The notes under the pieces: generated by a model | Databases searched by the model: none | Told to the model about the DNA's origin: nothing | Seen by the model: only the letters and a program-made list of their open reading frames with translations | In this document: piece by piece, positions 27,656 to 37,522 of the stretch | Layout: every line of letters starts with the position of its first letter | How positions within the stretch are numbered: position 1 is the first letter of the stretch | Assembly (NCBI GenBank): GCA_965228625.1 | Contig: OZ245829.1 | Location: 1,984,001 to 2,048,000, forward strand | DNA from: UBA2767 sp965228625 | Lineage (GTDB): Bacteria; Pseudomonadota; Alphaproteobacteria; Rhizobiales; Methyloligellaceae | DNA: 64,000 nucleotides | Direction: 5' to 3' | Made by a program: the position numbers and the translations under genes

Positions 27656-28942
27656 TCACAATCCGGGGCGATTGACGAACCGGGCGTGGCATCCGCACGC
27701 GCGGCTGGACGTCGCGTAGAATCCGATTGCCGGAACGCACCATACGGCGTCATCCCGCCAGAAGGAGACGAGGCCTTCGGCGGCATGGGCCGGCAGATTG
27801 ACCGGCGCGCCGAGCCGGGCACGAACCGTGCCGTAGGCCGCCTCGCCGAGCGCGCGAACCTCGACCGAAGAGCGGGATCCGGCGTCGAGACTGACGCGAA
27901 AACGGTTATCCCACAGGCCGCTTTCACCGGGTTTCAGGCTTATCGTCTCAAGCGCCGAACGGCCCGTCTCGCGCAGGACGAGCACATCGTCACTGTCGGG
28001 CACGATCCGGCAGCCGGCGAGGGTCCGCGCCGCCATATCGCCGGACCGGACCGCCTGCACGAGCGATTCCAGCTTTGCGAGGTTCGGGGTGCTCACCTGT
28101 CCGCTGACGGCCCGGATCACCCGCGTCAGCGCGCGCAGCGCAATGTCCTCGGGACTGTCGCGTAGCGCCTCGGTGCGGATCTGGCCATATCCGGCATCGC
28201 TTAAGGACGCGCAGCTTTCGAGGAAACGATCCGCCGTCAAATCCAGCGCCTCCTGGGCGCGGCGCAAACGGGACGCGCTGCGCGCGAGTGCTTCCGCGCC
28301 GATGCCAAGGCCTTCGAGCTTTTCCATTGCCGCACGGACTCGCACGCGTTCGAATTGGCTATCGTCGTTGCTCGGGTCTTCCAGCCAGTTCACGCCGAAT
28401 TCTTCGAGCGTCGCCAAGAGCCGCGCCTTGGGAAGGTCGAGCAGCGGCCGATGTACGGCGAGCCCCGCCCATTGGCCCGATTTCGGAATACCGGCCAGCC
28501 CGTCCACGCCGCTGCCGCGTGCAAGGCGCATGAGGAACGTCTCGGCCTGATCGTCGAGATGATGGGCCGTCACCAGCGCATCGAGGCCGTTTGCGTAGGC
28601 GTATCCCGCCATCAGGCTGTAACGTGCCTGCCGGGCCCGTTCCTGGAGGGAACTGCTTGGTTTTTCCGCGTCCCAGCGCAAGATTGCCGAGTCCAGCCCG
28701 ATGGCCCGGGCCTGTTCCGCCACCCATTGTGCTTCTTCGCCCGATCCGGGACGCAATCGGTGATCGACGCTGAGCACGGTCAGACGTGGCGCGGATGGCC
28801 CGACCGCCGCCTGCCATCTGTGAGCCATATGCATGAGCGCAACGGAATCCGCCCCGCCCGACACCGCCAGACCGGCATGTCGCACGTTTGCGAGGCAGGA
28901 GAAGACCCGCTCGTAGTCGGACTCTGGGATCGGCGTTGTCAT
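27656..28942 (-). CDS. tilS: tRNA(Ile)-lysidine synthetase
   Basis: 428 residues. Converts cytidine 34 of the AUA-reading tRNA-Ile to lysidine, using ATP. N-terminal PP-loop ATPase motif AVSGGADSVALMHM near residues 25-38, VDHRLRPGSGEEA, and the HHLDDQAETFLMRLARGSGVDGLAG block typical of TilS. The C-terminal third is diverged. Start ATG at 28942, 32 bases after the cpoB stop; it lies between cpoB and ftsH as in other alphaproteobacteria. Confidence 0.93.
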   Translation of the reverse strand: MTTPIPESDYERVFSCLANVRHAGLAVSGGADSVALMHMAHRWQAAVGPSAPRLTVLSVDHRLRPGSGEEAQWVAEQARAIGLDSAILRWDAEKPSSSLQERARQARYSLMAGYAYANGLDALVTAHHLDDQAETFLMRLARGSGVDGLAGIPKSGQWAGLAVHRPLLDLPKARLLATLEEFGVNWLEDPSNDDSQFERVRVRAAMEKLEGLGIGAEALARSASRLRRAQEALDLTADRFLESCASLSDAGYGQIRTEALRDSPEDIALRALTRVIRAVSGQVSTPNLAKLESLVQAVRSGDMAARTLAGCRIVPDSDDVLVLRETGRSALETISLKPGESGLWDNRFRVSLDAGSRSSVEVRALGEAAYGTVRARLGAPVNLPAHAAEGLVSFWRDDAVWCVPAIGFYATSSRACGCHARFVNRPGL

Positions 28943-28974
28943 AGGCTATCGTATAGGGGCGCCGGAGCGCCGCC

Positions 28975-30054
28975 TCAACACCCGGTGCGCTTCATCTCCG
29001 CGCTGACATCCTGCCGGAGCTGGCCGGGCGCGGCCGGAAACTGTTTGCCGACGGCCTTGAGCGTGGAGCAGGCGGCGTCTTTCTCGCCAAGTGCGGCAAG
29101 CGCCTTGCCGAGATGCAGCAGGCTGTCGGGTGCAACCGCGCTCTTCTTGTCTTTCCTGTAGCCCGCGAGAAAGGCCTTGGCGGCGGGTTCAAATCTCTGA
29201 TTGGCAAAATGCGTGCGCCCGAGCCAGTAGTAGGCATTGCTGGCGAGACGGTCGTTCGGATACGTCTCGACAAATGTGGTGAAGCCCTGTTCGGCGGCCT
29301 GCAGGTCGTTGCGCAGGAAGCTCTGGTAGGACGCATCGTACGCAGCCTGTGCGCCGCCGCCCGCTTGCCCCTGGGGCGGCGGGACCTGACCGGCTTGCGG
29401 CAACGGCGTGGGGATCGGTGACGGCGCAAGCGCGTTCGGGTCAGCCTGCCATGGCGGGCGTTCCTGTTGCAGCGGTCTCGCCTGCTGTGCGGGGGCAGGC
29501 GGCGCCGTGCCGTACGGCGCCGCGGGCGTCGGTGTTGCCAGCGGTGCCGGCGCAGCGCCGAAATCCGAGCCGGGCTGAACCGGCGGGGCCGTGGGCGGAA
29601 CCGCGGCAATCCCCCCGGGCGCGGCCGCGCCGCCGAGCCTGGCGTTGATCTGCTCCATCTGACCGGTCAGCGCGCGAATCTGGGTCTCCAGCGCCAGCAC
29701 CCGAATCGAAAGCTCGCTCGGGCCTCCGCCTGCACCGCCCGCCGGACCGGCCGGCGGCGCGCCGCCCGGCGCCGGTGCCGCACCGCCCTGCTGTACGAAG
29801 GACTGGAGTGTGGCGATCACACCCTGCAAATCGACGATGCGTTGTTCGAGTTGCGAAATTCGCTCCTGGAGATTGCCGCTCGGCGCAGGCGCAGGCGCAG
29901 GCGCGGGCGCCGGGTTCTGCTGCGCCGGGTTCTGCTGCGCCGGGTTCTGCTGCGCCGGGGCGACCGGCGCCAGAACGAGCCCTCCCACCATTGTCAGGAT
30001 GAGGGCAGTCAGGGCCGCGATCGGAAGAAACCGGAGGGACGTGATGGAGCTCAT
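28975..30054 (-). CDS. cpoB: Tol-Pal system protein CpoB (YbgF)
   Basis: 359 residues. Periplasmic coordinator of Tol-Pal and cell-wall synthesis at division. Signal peptide (hydrophobic stretch PIAALTALILTMVGGLVLAP, then APA), a QNPAQ/PAPA repeat tract, a coiled coil (NLQERISQLEQRIVDLQGVIATL), a 150-residue proline/glycine-rich linker and three C-terminal TPR units (AAYDASYQSFLRNDLQAAEQGF, ASNAYYWLGRTHFANQRFEPA, PDSLLHLGKALAALGEKDAA). The start at 30054 precedes the signal peptide; the frame extends to 30120. Follows pal in the tol operon. Confidence 0.9.
   Translation of the reverse strand: MSSITSLRFLPIAALTALILTMVGGLVLAPVAPAQQNPAQQNPAQQNPAPAPAPAPAPSGNLQERISQLEQRIVDLQGVIATLQSFVQQGGAAPAPGGAPPAGPAGGAGGGPSELSIRVLALETQIRALTGQMEQINARLGGAAAPGGIAAVPPTAPPVQPGSDFGAAPAPLATPTPAAPYGTAPPAPAQQARPLQQERPPWQADPNALAPSPIPTPLPQAGQVPPPQGQAGGGAQAAYDASYQSFLRNDLQAAEQGFTTFVETYPNDRLASNAYYWLGRTHFANQRFEPAAKAFLAGYRKDKKSAVAPDSLLHLGKALAALGEKDAACSTLKAVGKQFPAAPGQLRQDVSAEMKRTGC
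29909..29953 (-). repeat. Three 15-bp repeats inside cpoB
   Basis: CGCCGGGTTCTGCTG is repeated perfectly at 29909-29923, 29924-29938 and 29939-29953, encoding QQNPA units just after the signal peptide. A run of six-base GCGCAG-type units (PA codons) lies next to it at about 29883-29903. In-frame length variation by slippage is likely between strains. Confidence 0.9.
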
Positions 30055-30283
30055 GTCAGTTCGAATATGGAAAACCCGTTGCGAATTCGGCACGCTCGCG
30101 CCGCGCCAAGCCTCGCGCAATACCGTTCGGAAATTTTGGGGCTAAACTAAGGTGATGCGCGGATCGCGGCAAGCCGGTCCGCGCGAATTGCACCCGGAAA
30201 ACGACGTGGCGGGCCGAGACGGCCGCATTCGCGTCGGATGATGCGGTCGAACACGCCGCACCATCAGAATTTCATAAGACGTA

Positions 30284-30796
30284 TTAGCTGCCGGCCCGGC
30301 CGTTCAGCACGGTGACTGCGCGGCGGTTCTGCGACCAGCACGAAACGGCGTTGCACACCGCCACAGGACGTTCCTTTCCATAGGAAATCGTCCGCAGGCG
30401 CCTCGGATTGACGCCGAGGCCGGCCAGATAGGAACGAACCGCGGCGGCACGGCGCCCGCCCAGCGCGATATTGTACTCCCGGGTGCCGCGTTCATCGGCG
30501 TGTCCCTCAATTGTCACACCGTATTGCGGATAGCGGTTAAGCCAGGTGGCCTGTGCCCGCAGTGTCGATTTGGCCTGAGCGCTCAAGGCCGAGCTGTCGA
30601 CGGTGAAGTATACCTTGTCGCCGGCATTGACGGCAAAATCGCGGGCCGATCCCGGCGTCGCCGGACCGAGCCCGGCTTGTCCGATCGCCATGCTCGCTGA
30701 CTGGTTTGGTTTTTTGGAACATGCGGCAACCCCGGCCGCAAAAAGAAAAACGCCCGCCACGGTAGCGGCGCGCGCCAAGCTGTTCTCACAGCGCAT
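30284..30796 (-). CDS. pal: Peptidoglycan-associated lipoprotein Pal
   Basis: 170 residues. Outer-membrane lipoprotein that binds peptidoglycan and links to TolB and TolA. Signal peptide with lipobox VAAC (lipidated Cys at about 26), a short linker, then the OmpA-like domain from about residue 60: YFTVDSSALSAQAKSTL, VTIEGHADERGTREYNIALGGRRAAAV and GVNPRRLRTISYGKERPV with the peptidoglycan-binding Asp/Arg residues. Start ATG at 30796. An unlisted small lipoprotein gene lies between it and tolB. Confidence 0.96.
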   Translation of the reverse strand: MRCENSLARAATVAGVFLFAAGVAACSKKPNQSASMAIGQAGLGPATPGSARDFAVNAGDKVYFTVDSSALSAQAKSTLRAQATWLNRYPQYGVTIEGHADERGTREYNIALGGRRAAAVRSYLAGLGVNPRRLRTISYGKERPVAVCNAVSCWSQNRRAVTVLNGRAGS

Positions 30797-31060
30797 ACCC
30801 CTGACTCCTGATCTGCTGTGGACCCGGCGGTTAGCCTAGATCGCGACGTCTTAACGAAACCTTACCGCTCGTCGGAACGGCGAATTTCAGGTATCGCAGA
30901 CGCGTCAGCAGTAGAGTTCGGAGTTCCCTTAACCTTGGAAGACGGCGCTGGAACGCCGTGGACGCCTTCGCAGAAGGCTCTGGCGACACGGCATCCAGCT
31001 AATCCATCTTCGCGAGGATTCCCCCCGCTTGAGAGGCTTTGTTATTGTGATCGCCCGCAA

Positions 31061-31204
31061 TTACTTGCGGACAGCCTGCTCAACCGTGACGTCCGCAGCG
31101 CCGATCTTCATCGGCGCGCCACCCACATGCTTTCGGCAAGCACCCAGAGCGGCGGCGGTTGCCACGATAGCAGCGACAACGATCACGCCCTTCAAACCCT
31201 GCAT
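31061..31204 (-). CDS. 47-residue lipoprotein between tolB and pal
   Basis: A short minus-strand frame from ATG at 31204 to TAA at 31061. A GAGGAGAG ribosome site stands eight bases before the ATG. The N-terminus is a lipoprotein signal (MQGLKGVIVVAAIVATAAAL) with lipobox LGAC, lipidated Cys23, and a 24-residue mature part containing GGAPMKIGAADVTVEQ. The mature part is Lys/Arg/Val-rich and has no known motif. Strong RBS, lipobox and placement inside the Tol-Pal cluster support it; an overlapping plus-strand frame is the shadow. Confidence 0.72.
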   Translation of the reverse strand: MQGLKGVIVVAAIVATAAALGACRKHVGGAPMKIGAADVTVEQAVRK

Positions 31205-31429
31205 GGTCTTCTCTCCTCTTGTCTAATCGGCAAAAGCCACCTTCGCGTGTACCGACGTGGAGGCTTCAGATCAAGGACGGACTGCACTTCAGAAGGTTTT
31301 TTACGTGACACATGGTGCCAAAATGCAACGCCCGAATCTCAACCCCAATTGGAAACGTTAATGATCGCCTAACGCCCGATCAAGATGAAATCGGAAAGCG
31401 CCGCGCGGGACCGGCGTCCTGCGGAGGAG

Positions 31430-32782
31430 TCAATTGATGAGCGGCGACCAGGCCGGATCGGAACCAAACGCCGGCGTGGTGACCGCACGCTCATTATATC
31501 CAGTTAAATCAATGGTATAGAGGCGCGCGCCGCCGGCTTCCCCGGGAGACTCGCGGAAGAACATGAGAACGCGCCCGTTCGGCGACCAGGTCGGGCCCTC
31601 ATTGTGGAAACCTTCCGTCAGGATGCGCTCGCCCGACCCGTCCGGCCGCATGACGCCGATCAGGAATTTCGGGCCGAGCTTCTTGGTGAACGCGATCAGA
31701 TCGCCCCTTGGCGACCAGACCGGCGTCGAATACCGGCCTTCGCCGAAACTGATGCGTTTCTGGCCGCTGCCGTCGGAATTCATGACGAAAAGCTGCTGAT
31801 TCCCCGTTCGGTCCGACTCGAAGACGATCCGCCGCCCATCCGGTGAAAAGCTTGGCGCGGTATCGATCGCCGGCGTGTTGGTCAGCCGGCTCGTCCGGCG
31901 CGTGCGCAGGTCCATATTGTAGATGTTGGCGTTGCCGCCCTCCTGCAGGCTCATAATGATCTGCTGCCCGCTCGGAGAGAACCGCGGGGCGAACGACATA
32001 TTCGGGAAATCCCCGACGATCTCCCGCTGTCCGGTATCGATGTTGAGCAGATAGACGCGCGGCCGCCCGTCTTCATAGGACAGGTAGGTGATTTCCTGGC
32101 TCGACGGGCTGAAGCGCGGCGTCAGCACCAGCGCCTGCCCGTTCGTCAGCATGCGCACATTGTGTCCGTCCTGATCCATGATCGCGAGGCGCTTGACGCG
32201 GGCGTTCTTCGGCCCCGTCTCGTCGACGAAGACGATGCGGGTGTCGAAATAGCCTTTTTCGCCCGTCAGCCGCTCGTAGACGGCATCGGCAATCAGGTGG
32301 CCGACGCGTCGCCAGTTGCGGGAATTGGTGAAGAATTGCTGTCCGGCAAGCTGGCGTCCGGCGAAGATGTCCCAAAGCCGGAACTCGGCCTTCAGCCTGC
32401 CGCTCGGCTCATGCGTGATACGACCGACCAGCAAGGCCTCCGCCTTGATCGTCCGCCAGTCGCCGAACCGCGGGGCCTGGCTCAGATTGCCGATGCGCTC
32501 GATATAGGCGGCCGGGTCCACCAGTTTGAACAACCCGGACCGCTCGAGGTCGGCAATCACGACGCCGGCGATGTCGCTGCCGAGTTTCTGGTCGTTCAGA
32601 CTGTTGCCGTTGAATGTCGGGATGGCGATCGGGATCGGCTTCAGGTTGCCTCTCGTGATGTCGACCTCAAGCACCGCGTGCGCGGTCCGCAGCGGCCAGG
32701 CAATCGCCATCATGACCAGGAGCACGCAGGCAATCGCCCGCGCACAACCAGAGCCGCTCCATCGTTCAGTGAATCGCATCAT
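31430..32782 (-). CDS. tolB: Tol-Pal system beta-propeller protein TolB
   Basis: 450 residues. Periplasmic six-bladed propeller that binds Pal and relays TolA energy. Signal peptide (hydrophobic MMAIAWPLRTAHA end), N-terminal domain with PIPIAIPTFNG and GVVIADLERSGLF, then repeated propeller blades with the consensus SPDG/SPSG..I.F.S...G: APRFSPSGQQIIMSLQEGGNANIYNMDL, APSFSPDGRRIVFESDRTGNQQLFVM, TPVWSPRGDLIAFTK. ATG at 32782 overlaps the tolA stop (ATGATG/TGA), so translation is coupled. Confidence 0.97.
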   Translation of the reverse strand: MMRFTERWSGSGCARAIACVLLVMMAIAWPLRTAHAVLEVDITRGNLKPIPIAIPTFNGNSLNDQKLGSDIAGVVIADLERSGLFKLVDPAAYIERIGNLSQAPRFGDWRTIKAEALLVGRITHEPSGRLKAEFRLWDIFAGRQLAGQQFFTNSRNWRRVGHLIADAVYERLTGEKGYFDTRIVFVDETGPKNARVKRLAIMDQDGHNVRMLTNGQALVLTPRFSPSSQEITYLSYEDGRPRVYLLNIDTGQREIVGDFPNMSFAPRFSPSGQQIIMSLQEGGNANIYNMDLRTRRTSRLTNTPAIDTAPSFSPDGRRIVFESDRTGNQQLFVMNSDGSGQKRISFGEGRYSTPVWSPRGDLIAFTKKLGPKFLIGVMRPDGSGERILTEGFHNEGPTWSPNGRVLMFFRESPGEAGGARLYTIDLTGYNERAVTTPAFGSDPAWSPLIN

Positions 32783-33657
32783 CCGCCAAACATCTCCCGT
32801 GGATCAAAGTTCAGGATCATGTCGCGCCATAACGCATACTTCCTCGCCGGCAGTTCCTTGTATGGCTGACACAGCATGACGGCGCGCACCGCGGCGTCCG
32901 CCGCCGCCTCGAAGAACGGCGACGCCATGGTGTTGACCACCTGCGGCGCATTCGTGAGCGTGCCGTCCTGACTGAGCTGCAAACGCAATCTGACCCGAAT
33001 GGCCTCGGCGCCGAGCCCGCCCACCGGCGGGTTCCAACACTGCGAGATTCGCGAGCGCAGGGCATCGAGCTCGTTGTAGCTCATGGTCAGGTCCTGTCCG
33101 GACGCACGGCCTCGAGCCGGTTTCTGCGTGTTTGCCTGCTGCGCGGCCGTCGACGTCTGGGGACCGGCGTCGGGCGCCTTGTCCAGCAGGGCGGCGATCT
33201 TGTCCGGATCGAAGTCCTTTTTCGCCTTGGGCTTGGGCTTCGGCTTCGACGCGACTTTCGCCGGCTTCCTGACTGGTTTCTTGACCACTTTCTTCGGCTT
33301 CGGCTTTGGCTTCGGTTTCGCCTTCGCAACCTTCTTGGGAGGTTTGGGCGGCGCTTCCGCCTTTTTCGGTTTCGGCTTGCGGACCGGCAACGGTGCCTTC
33401 ACCGTCTTCGCCTGCGCGGCCTTCACCTTCTTTTCCGCCTGCTTCTTGGCCGGTTCCGGCTTCTTCTCGACCTTGCCGGCGTCGGCCTTCGCCTTGCGGT
33501 CGCCTGCCTTTGTCTTCGTCACTTCGGCCGGCGTGACCAGATCAACCGGCAAGGGTGTCGACGTCGCCGGCAAGGGCCGCGACGAGTGGAACACCACGAC
33601 GAAGCTGAGCAGAACAGCCAGGTGCATGATAAGAGATATGATCAGGCCGTTTCCCAT
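32779..33657 (-). CDS. tolA: TolA-type energy-transducing protein (TonB-like)
   Basis: 292 residues. Inner-membrane anchor (GLIISLIMHLAVLLSFVVVF, residues 4-23), then a 150-residue Lys/Pro/Ala-rich stalk (KPKPKPKPKK-type repeats) that spans the periplasm, and a C-terminal TonB/TolA fold (MSYNELDALRSRISQCWNPPVGG, VRLRLQLSQDGTLT, AADAAVRAVMLCQPYKELP). Couples proton-motive energy from TolQR to TolB/Pal. Stop overlaps the tolB start. Start ATG at 33657, 13 bases after tolR. Confidence 0.93.
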   Translation of the reverse strand: MGNGLIISLIMHLAVLLSFVVVFHSSRPLPATSTPLPVDLVTPAEVTKTKAGDRKAKADAGKVEKKPEPAKKQAEKKVKAAQAKTVKAPLPVRKPKPKKAEAPPKPPKKVAKAKPKPKPKPKKVVKKPVRKPAKVASKPKPKPKAKKDFDPDKIAALLDKAPDAGPQTSTAAQQANTQKPARGRASGQDLTMSYNELDALRSRISQCWNPPVGGLGAEAIRVRLRLQLSQDGTLTNAPQVVNTMASPFFEAAADAAVRAVMLCQPYKELPARKYALWRDMILNFDPREMFGG

Positions 33658-33669
33658 GAAACCGCATCT

Positions 33670-34116
33670 CTAGAGCTTGTCTTCCGCTTCCGTAACGAGG
33701 GCGATCCGGCGGAATCCGGCTTCGGCGATGGTGCCCATCACCTTCATGATCGTGCCGTAGTCTGTCCCGCGATCCCCGCGCACGAATATGCGCTCCTCGT
33801 AACCGCTGTTGGTGATAGCAACGAGTTTTGGCACAATTTCGTTCAGGCCGATTTCCGTCTCTTGCAGGAACAGCTTGCCGGATCCGGTGATCGACACGGT
33901 CAGTGGTTCCTTGTCGCCCTGTAGCTGTTTGGCATCCGCCTTCGGCAGATCGACCGGCACACCAACGGTCAGGAGTGGTGCCGTGACCATGAAGATCACC
34001 AGCAGCACGAGCATGACGTCGACAAACGGCGTCACGTTGATCTCCGCCATCGGCTTGTAGTTGCGGCCCGCACGGCTGCGCCGCCCGAGATACCCGCCTC
34101 CGAACATCGCGCCCAT
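33670..34116 (-). CDS. tolR: Tol-Pal system protein TolR (ExbD family)
   Basis: 148 residues. Short cytoplasmic N-terminus, one transmembrane helix with the proton-channel Asp in EINVTPFVDVMLVLLVIFMV (near residues 25-44), then a periplasmic domain with ADAKQLQGDKEPLTVSI and IFVRGDRGTDYGTIM. Partner of TolQ in the stator that energises TolA. It begins three bases past the tolQ stop. Confidence 0.96.
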   Translation of the reverse strand: MGAMFGGGYLGRRSRAGRNYKPMAEINVTPFVDVMLVLLVIFMVTAPLLTVGVPVDLPKADAKQLQGDKEPLTVSITGSGKLFLQETEIGLNEIVPKLVAITNSGYEERIFVRGDRGTDYGTIMKVMGTIAEAGFRRIALVTEAEDKL

Positions 34117-34119
34117 CGG

Positions 34120-34833
<714 letters not shown>

Positions 34834-34992
34834 AGGGCTTCCCGCTGGGTTTTCGCTGCGTCCCGCCCCGTCCCGAACGCGCGTGCCTCACGCGGGCGAG
34901 ATGTGATACGCATTTGTGACCAAACTTGGACTTGTGGCACGACCCATGTGTGCGCATCTGCGCACGACCAGAAATCCTGGTCTTTCGCAGGG

Positions 34993-35478
34993 TCAGACTT
35001 CTTCGTTAACGAAACGTTCAAGCGCGGCACGAACCAGCGTATCCAAACGCCTGACCTTGCCCGATGCGCCGACCAGCACGATCTTCACGTGAAGCCGGGC
35101 GACAACGGTGTCTTCACGCATCACTTCCTGCAGCAGGGTCATTGTCGCGCCGCCAAGGTCGGCAACCGAGGTCACGACCTCCAGAAGGTCGTTCATGCGG
35201 GCGGGCTTGAGAAAATCGACATCCATGTGCCGGACGACGAACGCCGCGGGCTCGGTGTCCCCTTCACCGGTGAACAGCTCGGTCTGGCTGATACCCGCAA
35301 TCCGCACCATGTCCGAGCGCGCGCGTTCGCAGAACTTCAGGAAATTCGCGTGATAGACGAGGCCGGTGAAATCCGTGTCCTCATGGTAGACACGAACGGG
35401 GAGAATGTGGCGACCGCCTTCGATCCGGCCGGCCAGATCGGGCCAGCGCGAGTCCGCCTTTCCCTCAGCCTTGTTCAC
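34993..35478 (-). CDS. ybgC: Tol-Pal-associated acyl-CoA thioesterase YbgC
   Basis: 161 residues with the GTG start at 35478. Hot-dog fold thioesterase: LPVRVYHEDTDFTGLVYHANFLKFCERARSDMVRI holds the catalytic Asp/His region; HMDVDFLKPARMNDLLEVVTSV follows. The frame extends to a TTG at 35499 inside the previous gene; the GTG with GAAGAG upstream looks better. It sits immediately before tolQ and eight bases after the phosphoesterase stop. Confidence 0.92.
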   Translation of the reverse strand: MNKAEGKADSRWPDLAGRIEGGRHILPVRVYHEDTDFTGLVYHANFLKFCERARSDMVRIAGISQTELFTGEGDTEPAAFVVRHMDVDFLKPARMNDLLEVVTSVADLGGATMTLLQEVMREDTVVARLHVKIVLVGASGKVRRLDTLVRAALERFVNEEV

Positions 35479-35485
35479 GCGCTCT

Positions 35486-36394
35486 TCAAGCCTCCCCAAG
35501 CTCGACCACGACGATTTCGGGCGGTGCGCCGAAACGCACCGGCAGGATGCTCATGCCGAGCCCGCCCGAAACGATCAGGTTCCGGCCCTGCTCTACCACA
35601 TGCCCGTAGGCGAAACGATTGCCATAGCGCGACGGAACGACGGGCGAATACCCGAAGAGCCGGACCTGTCCGGCATGGGTGTGCCCCGAGACCGTGAGCG
35701 AGACCCGGTCCGGGACCTTCGGGAAAATGTCGGGCTCATGAGCGAAAAGGATGACCGGCGCGTCGTCGGTGACCTTGGCCAGTGTGCCTGTCAGATCATC
35801 AACCCCGCGATAGCTGCGTTGCCCCAGCCTGTTGCGTTCGATAAACGCAAGCTGATCACCGAGCCCGGCGAGCCAGAACGGGCGCCCGTCCTTTTCCAGG
35901 CGGATCGCATCGTTCTCGTAGACCGGAATTCCCGCGTCCTGGAGGGCCTTGCCGGCGATCGTCGGGCCCTCTTTCCGCCGTTGCGCCGCTGCGTCCTCCC
36001 ACCAGTCATGATTGCCGAGGACCGCGTGCACGCCGAGCGGCGCCTGCAGAGCCGCAAACGCCGTCGACCACTGGCTGGACGGAACATATTCGGTAACCCA
36101 GCGCATGCCGGACACGTAGTCGCCGAGCAGCAGGATGACGTCCGGCTGCAATGCGTTGGTGGCCGCGACGATCTTTTCGACGCGCGGCAGGGTCATCCAC
36201 GGGTCGCACGCATGGACGTCGGCAACGACGGCCATGCGGAGTTTCAGGTCGTGCGGCCAGCGCGGCGGTGTGAGCCGGTAGCGGGTGACGTTCATCCGCA
36301 GGACGGGCTCGACGCCGAAGGCATAGCTCCCGAGCCCGATGCCGGCCACGAACACGGCGCCAACGGCTTTCAGGAAGGTCCGGCGGGAAATCAT
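35486..36394 (-). CDS. Metallophosphoesterase with Tat-like signal (YaeI type)
   Basis: 302 residues. The N-terminus (MISRRTFLKAVGAVFVAGIG) has the twin-arginine SRRTFLK pattern, so the protein is probably exported folded or membrane-anchored. Calcineurin-like motifs: VVADVHACDPWM (D-x-H), LLLGDYVSG (GD), VLGNHDWWED (GNHD), SGHTHAGQVRL. Similar to YaeI/YkuE phosphodiesterases acting on lipid or nucleotide phosphates. Transcribed just before ybgC and tolQRAB, so the whole set may be one unit. Confidence 0.85.
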   Translation of the reverse strand: MISRRTFLKAVGAVFVAGIGLGSYAFGVEPVLRMNVTRYRLTPPRWPHDLKLRMAVVADVHACDPWMTLPRVEKIVAATNALQPDVILLLGDYVSGMRWVTEYVPSSQWSTAFAALQAPLGVHAVLGNHDWWEDAAAQRRKEGPTIAGKALQDAGIPVYENDAIRLEKDGRPFWLAGLGDQLAFIERNRLGQRSYRGVDDLTGTLAKVTDDAPVILFAHEPDIFPKVPDRVSLTVSGHTHAGQVRLFGYSPVVPSRYGNRFAYGHVVEQGRNLIVSGGLGMSILPVRFGAPPEIVVVELGEA

Positions 36395-36464
36395 GGATGC
36401 TATTTAGGAGGCCTGTTTGCAGTTCGCCAGCAGATAACCGGCAAGGGATAAGGAGACCGCAGAA

Positions 36465-37511
36465 TCAGTTTGTGGCCTCGTCGTCCGGAAACATGCCCAT
36501 CTGCTTTCCTTCAAATCCTTTCGGCGCGGCAAGACCGATATGCACGAAAGCCTGTTGCGTGAGCATACGTCCGCGCGGCGTGCGCGAAATGAACCCCTGC
36601 TGCAGCAGAAACGGCTCGATGATCTCTTCCAGCGCGTCGCGCGGTTCCGACAGGGCGGCGGAAATCGTCTCGATACCGACCGGCCCGCCCCCGTAGTTTT
36701 CGGCGATGCACCGCAGGTAGCGATGATCGAGGGCATCGAGACCCGCGGCGTCCACCTCGAGCTGCCGGAGTGCGCGGTCCGCGACTTCGGCATCGACAAG
36801 TTGCGCACCTTCATGGGTGGCGAAATCCCGCACCCGCCGCAACAGCCGGCCCGCGATGCGCGGCGTCCCGCGCGACCGCCGCGCAATCTCGCGCGCGCCG
36901 GCGTCGTTCATCGGCAGAGCGAGCACCCGGCTTCCCCGCCGCACGACTTCTTCCAATTCCTGCGGCTCGTAGAAGTTGAGGCGCACCGGGATTCCGAAAC
37001 GGTCGCGCAGCGGCGTGGTCAGAAGTCCTGAACGCGTCGTCGCGCCGATGAGTGTGAACCTGGCCAAGTCGATGCGCACGGACCGCGCCGCGGGTCCCTC
37101 GCCGATGATGAGGTCGAGCTCGAAGTCCTCCATGGCCGGGTAGAGGATTTCCTCAACGGCCGGGTTGAGGCGGTGAATCTCGTCGATGAACAGCACGTCG
37201 CGCTCTTCAAGATTGGTGAGCAGGGCTGCCAGGTCGCCCGCCTTGGCGATGACCGGGCCGGACGTGGCCCGGAAATTCACGCCGAGTTCGCGGGCAACGA
37301 TCTGAGCCAGTGTCGTCTTGCCGAGACCGGGCGGTCCGGCGAACAGCACATGGTCCATCGATTCGCCCCGCGCCTTCGCCGACTCGATGAAGACTTTAAG
37401 ATTGTCGCAAACCCGCCGTTGACCGATGAACTCGCCAAGCACTTGAGGGCGCAGGGACATTTCCCCTTCATCGCCCGGTTTATGTGACATTTCAACGGGA
37501 CGGTCGGTCAT
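36465..37511 (-). CDS. ruvB: Holliday junction branch-migration helicase RuvB
   Basis: 348 residues. AAA+ motor of the RuvAB complex. RPQVLGEFIGQRRVCDNL opening block, Walker A FAGPPGLGKTTLAQ near residues 57-70, Walker B VLFIDEIHRLN, sensor 1 IGATTRSGLLTTPLRDRF, and C-terminal winged helix (GGGPVGIETISAALSEPRDALEEIIEPFLLQQGFISRTPRGR). Start ATG at 37511 with AAAGGA upstream. Separated from ruvA by a membrane gene, unlike the usual adjacent ruvA-ruvB order. Confidence 0.98.
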   Translation of the reverse strand: MTDRPVEMSHKPGDEGEMSLRPQVLGEFIGQRRVCDNLKVFIESAKARGESMDHVLFAGPPGLGKTTLAQIVARELGVNFRATSGPVIAKAGDLAALLTNLEERDVLFIDEIHRLNPAVEEILYPAMEDFELDLIIGEGPAARSVRIDLARFTLIGATTRSGLLTTPLRDRFGIPVRLNFYEPQELEEVVRRGSRVLALPMNDAGAREIARRSRGTPRIAGRLLRRVRDFATHEGAQLVDAEVADRALRQLEVDAAGLDALDHRYLRCIAENYGGGPVGIETISAALSEPRDALEEIIEPFLLQQGFISRTPRGRMLTQQAFVHIGLAAPKGFEGKQMGMFPDDEATN

Positions 37512-37522
37512 GACGTGATCCT

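Noticed and set aside
31029..31226. Plus-strand frame of 65 codons
   Set aside because: It is antisense to the lipoprotein gene, which has the better ribosome site and a lipobox.
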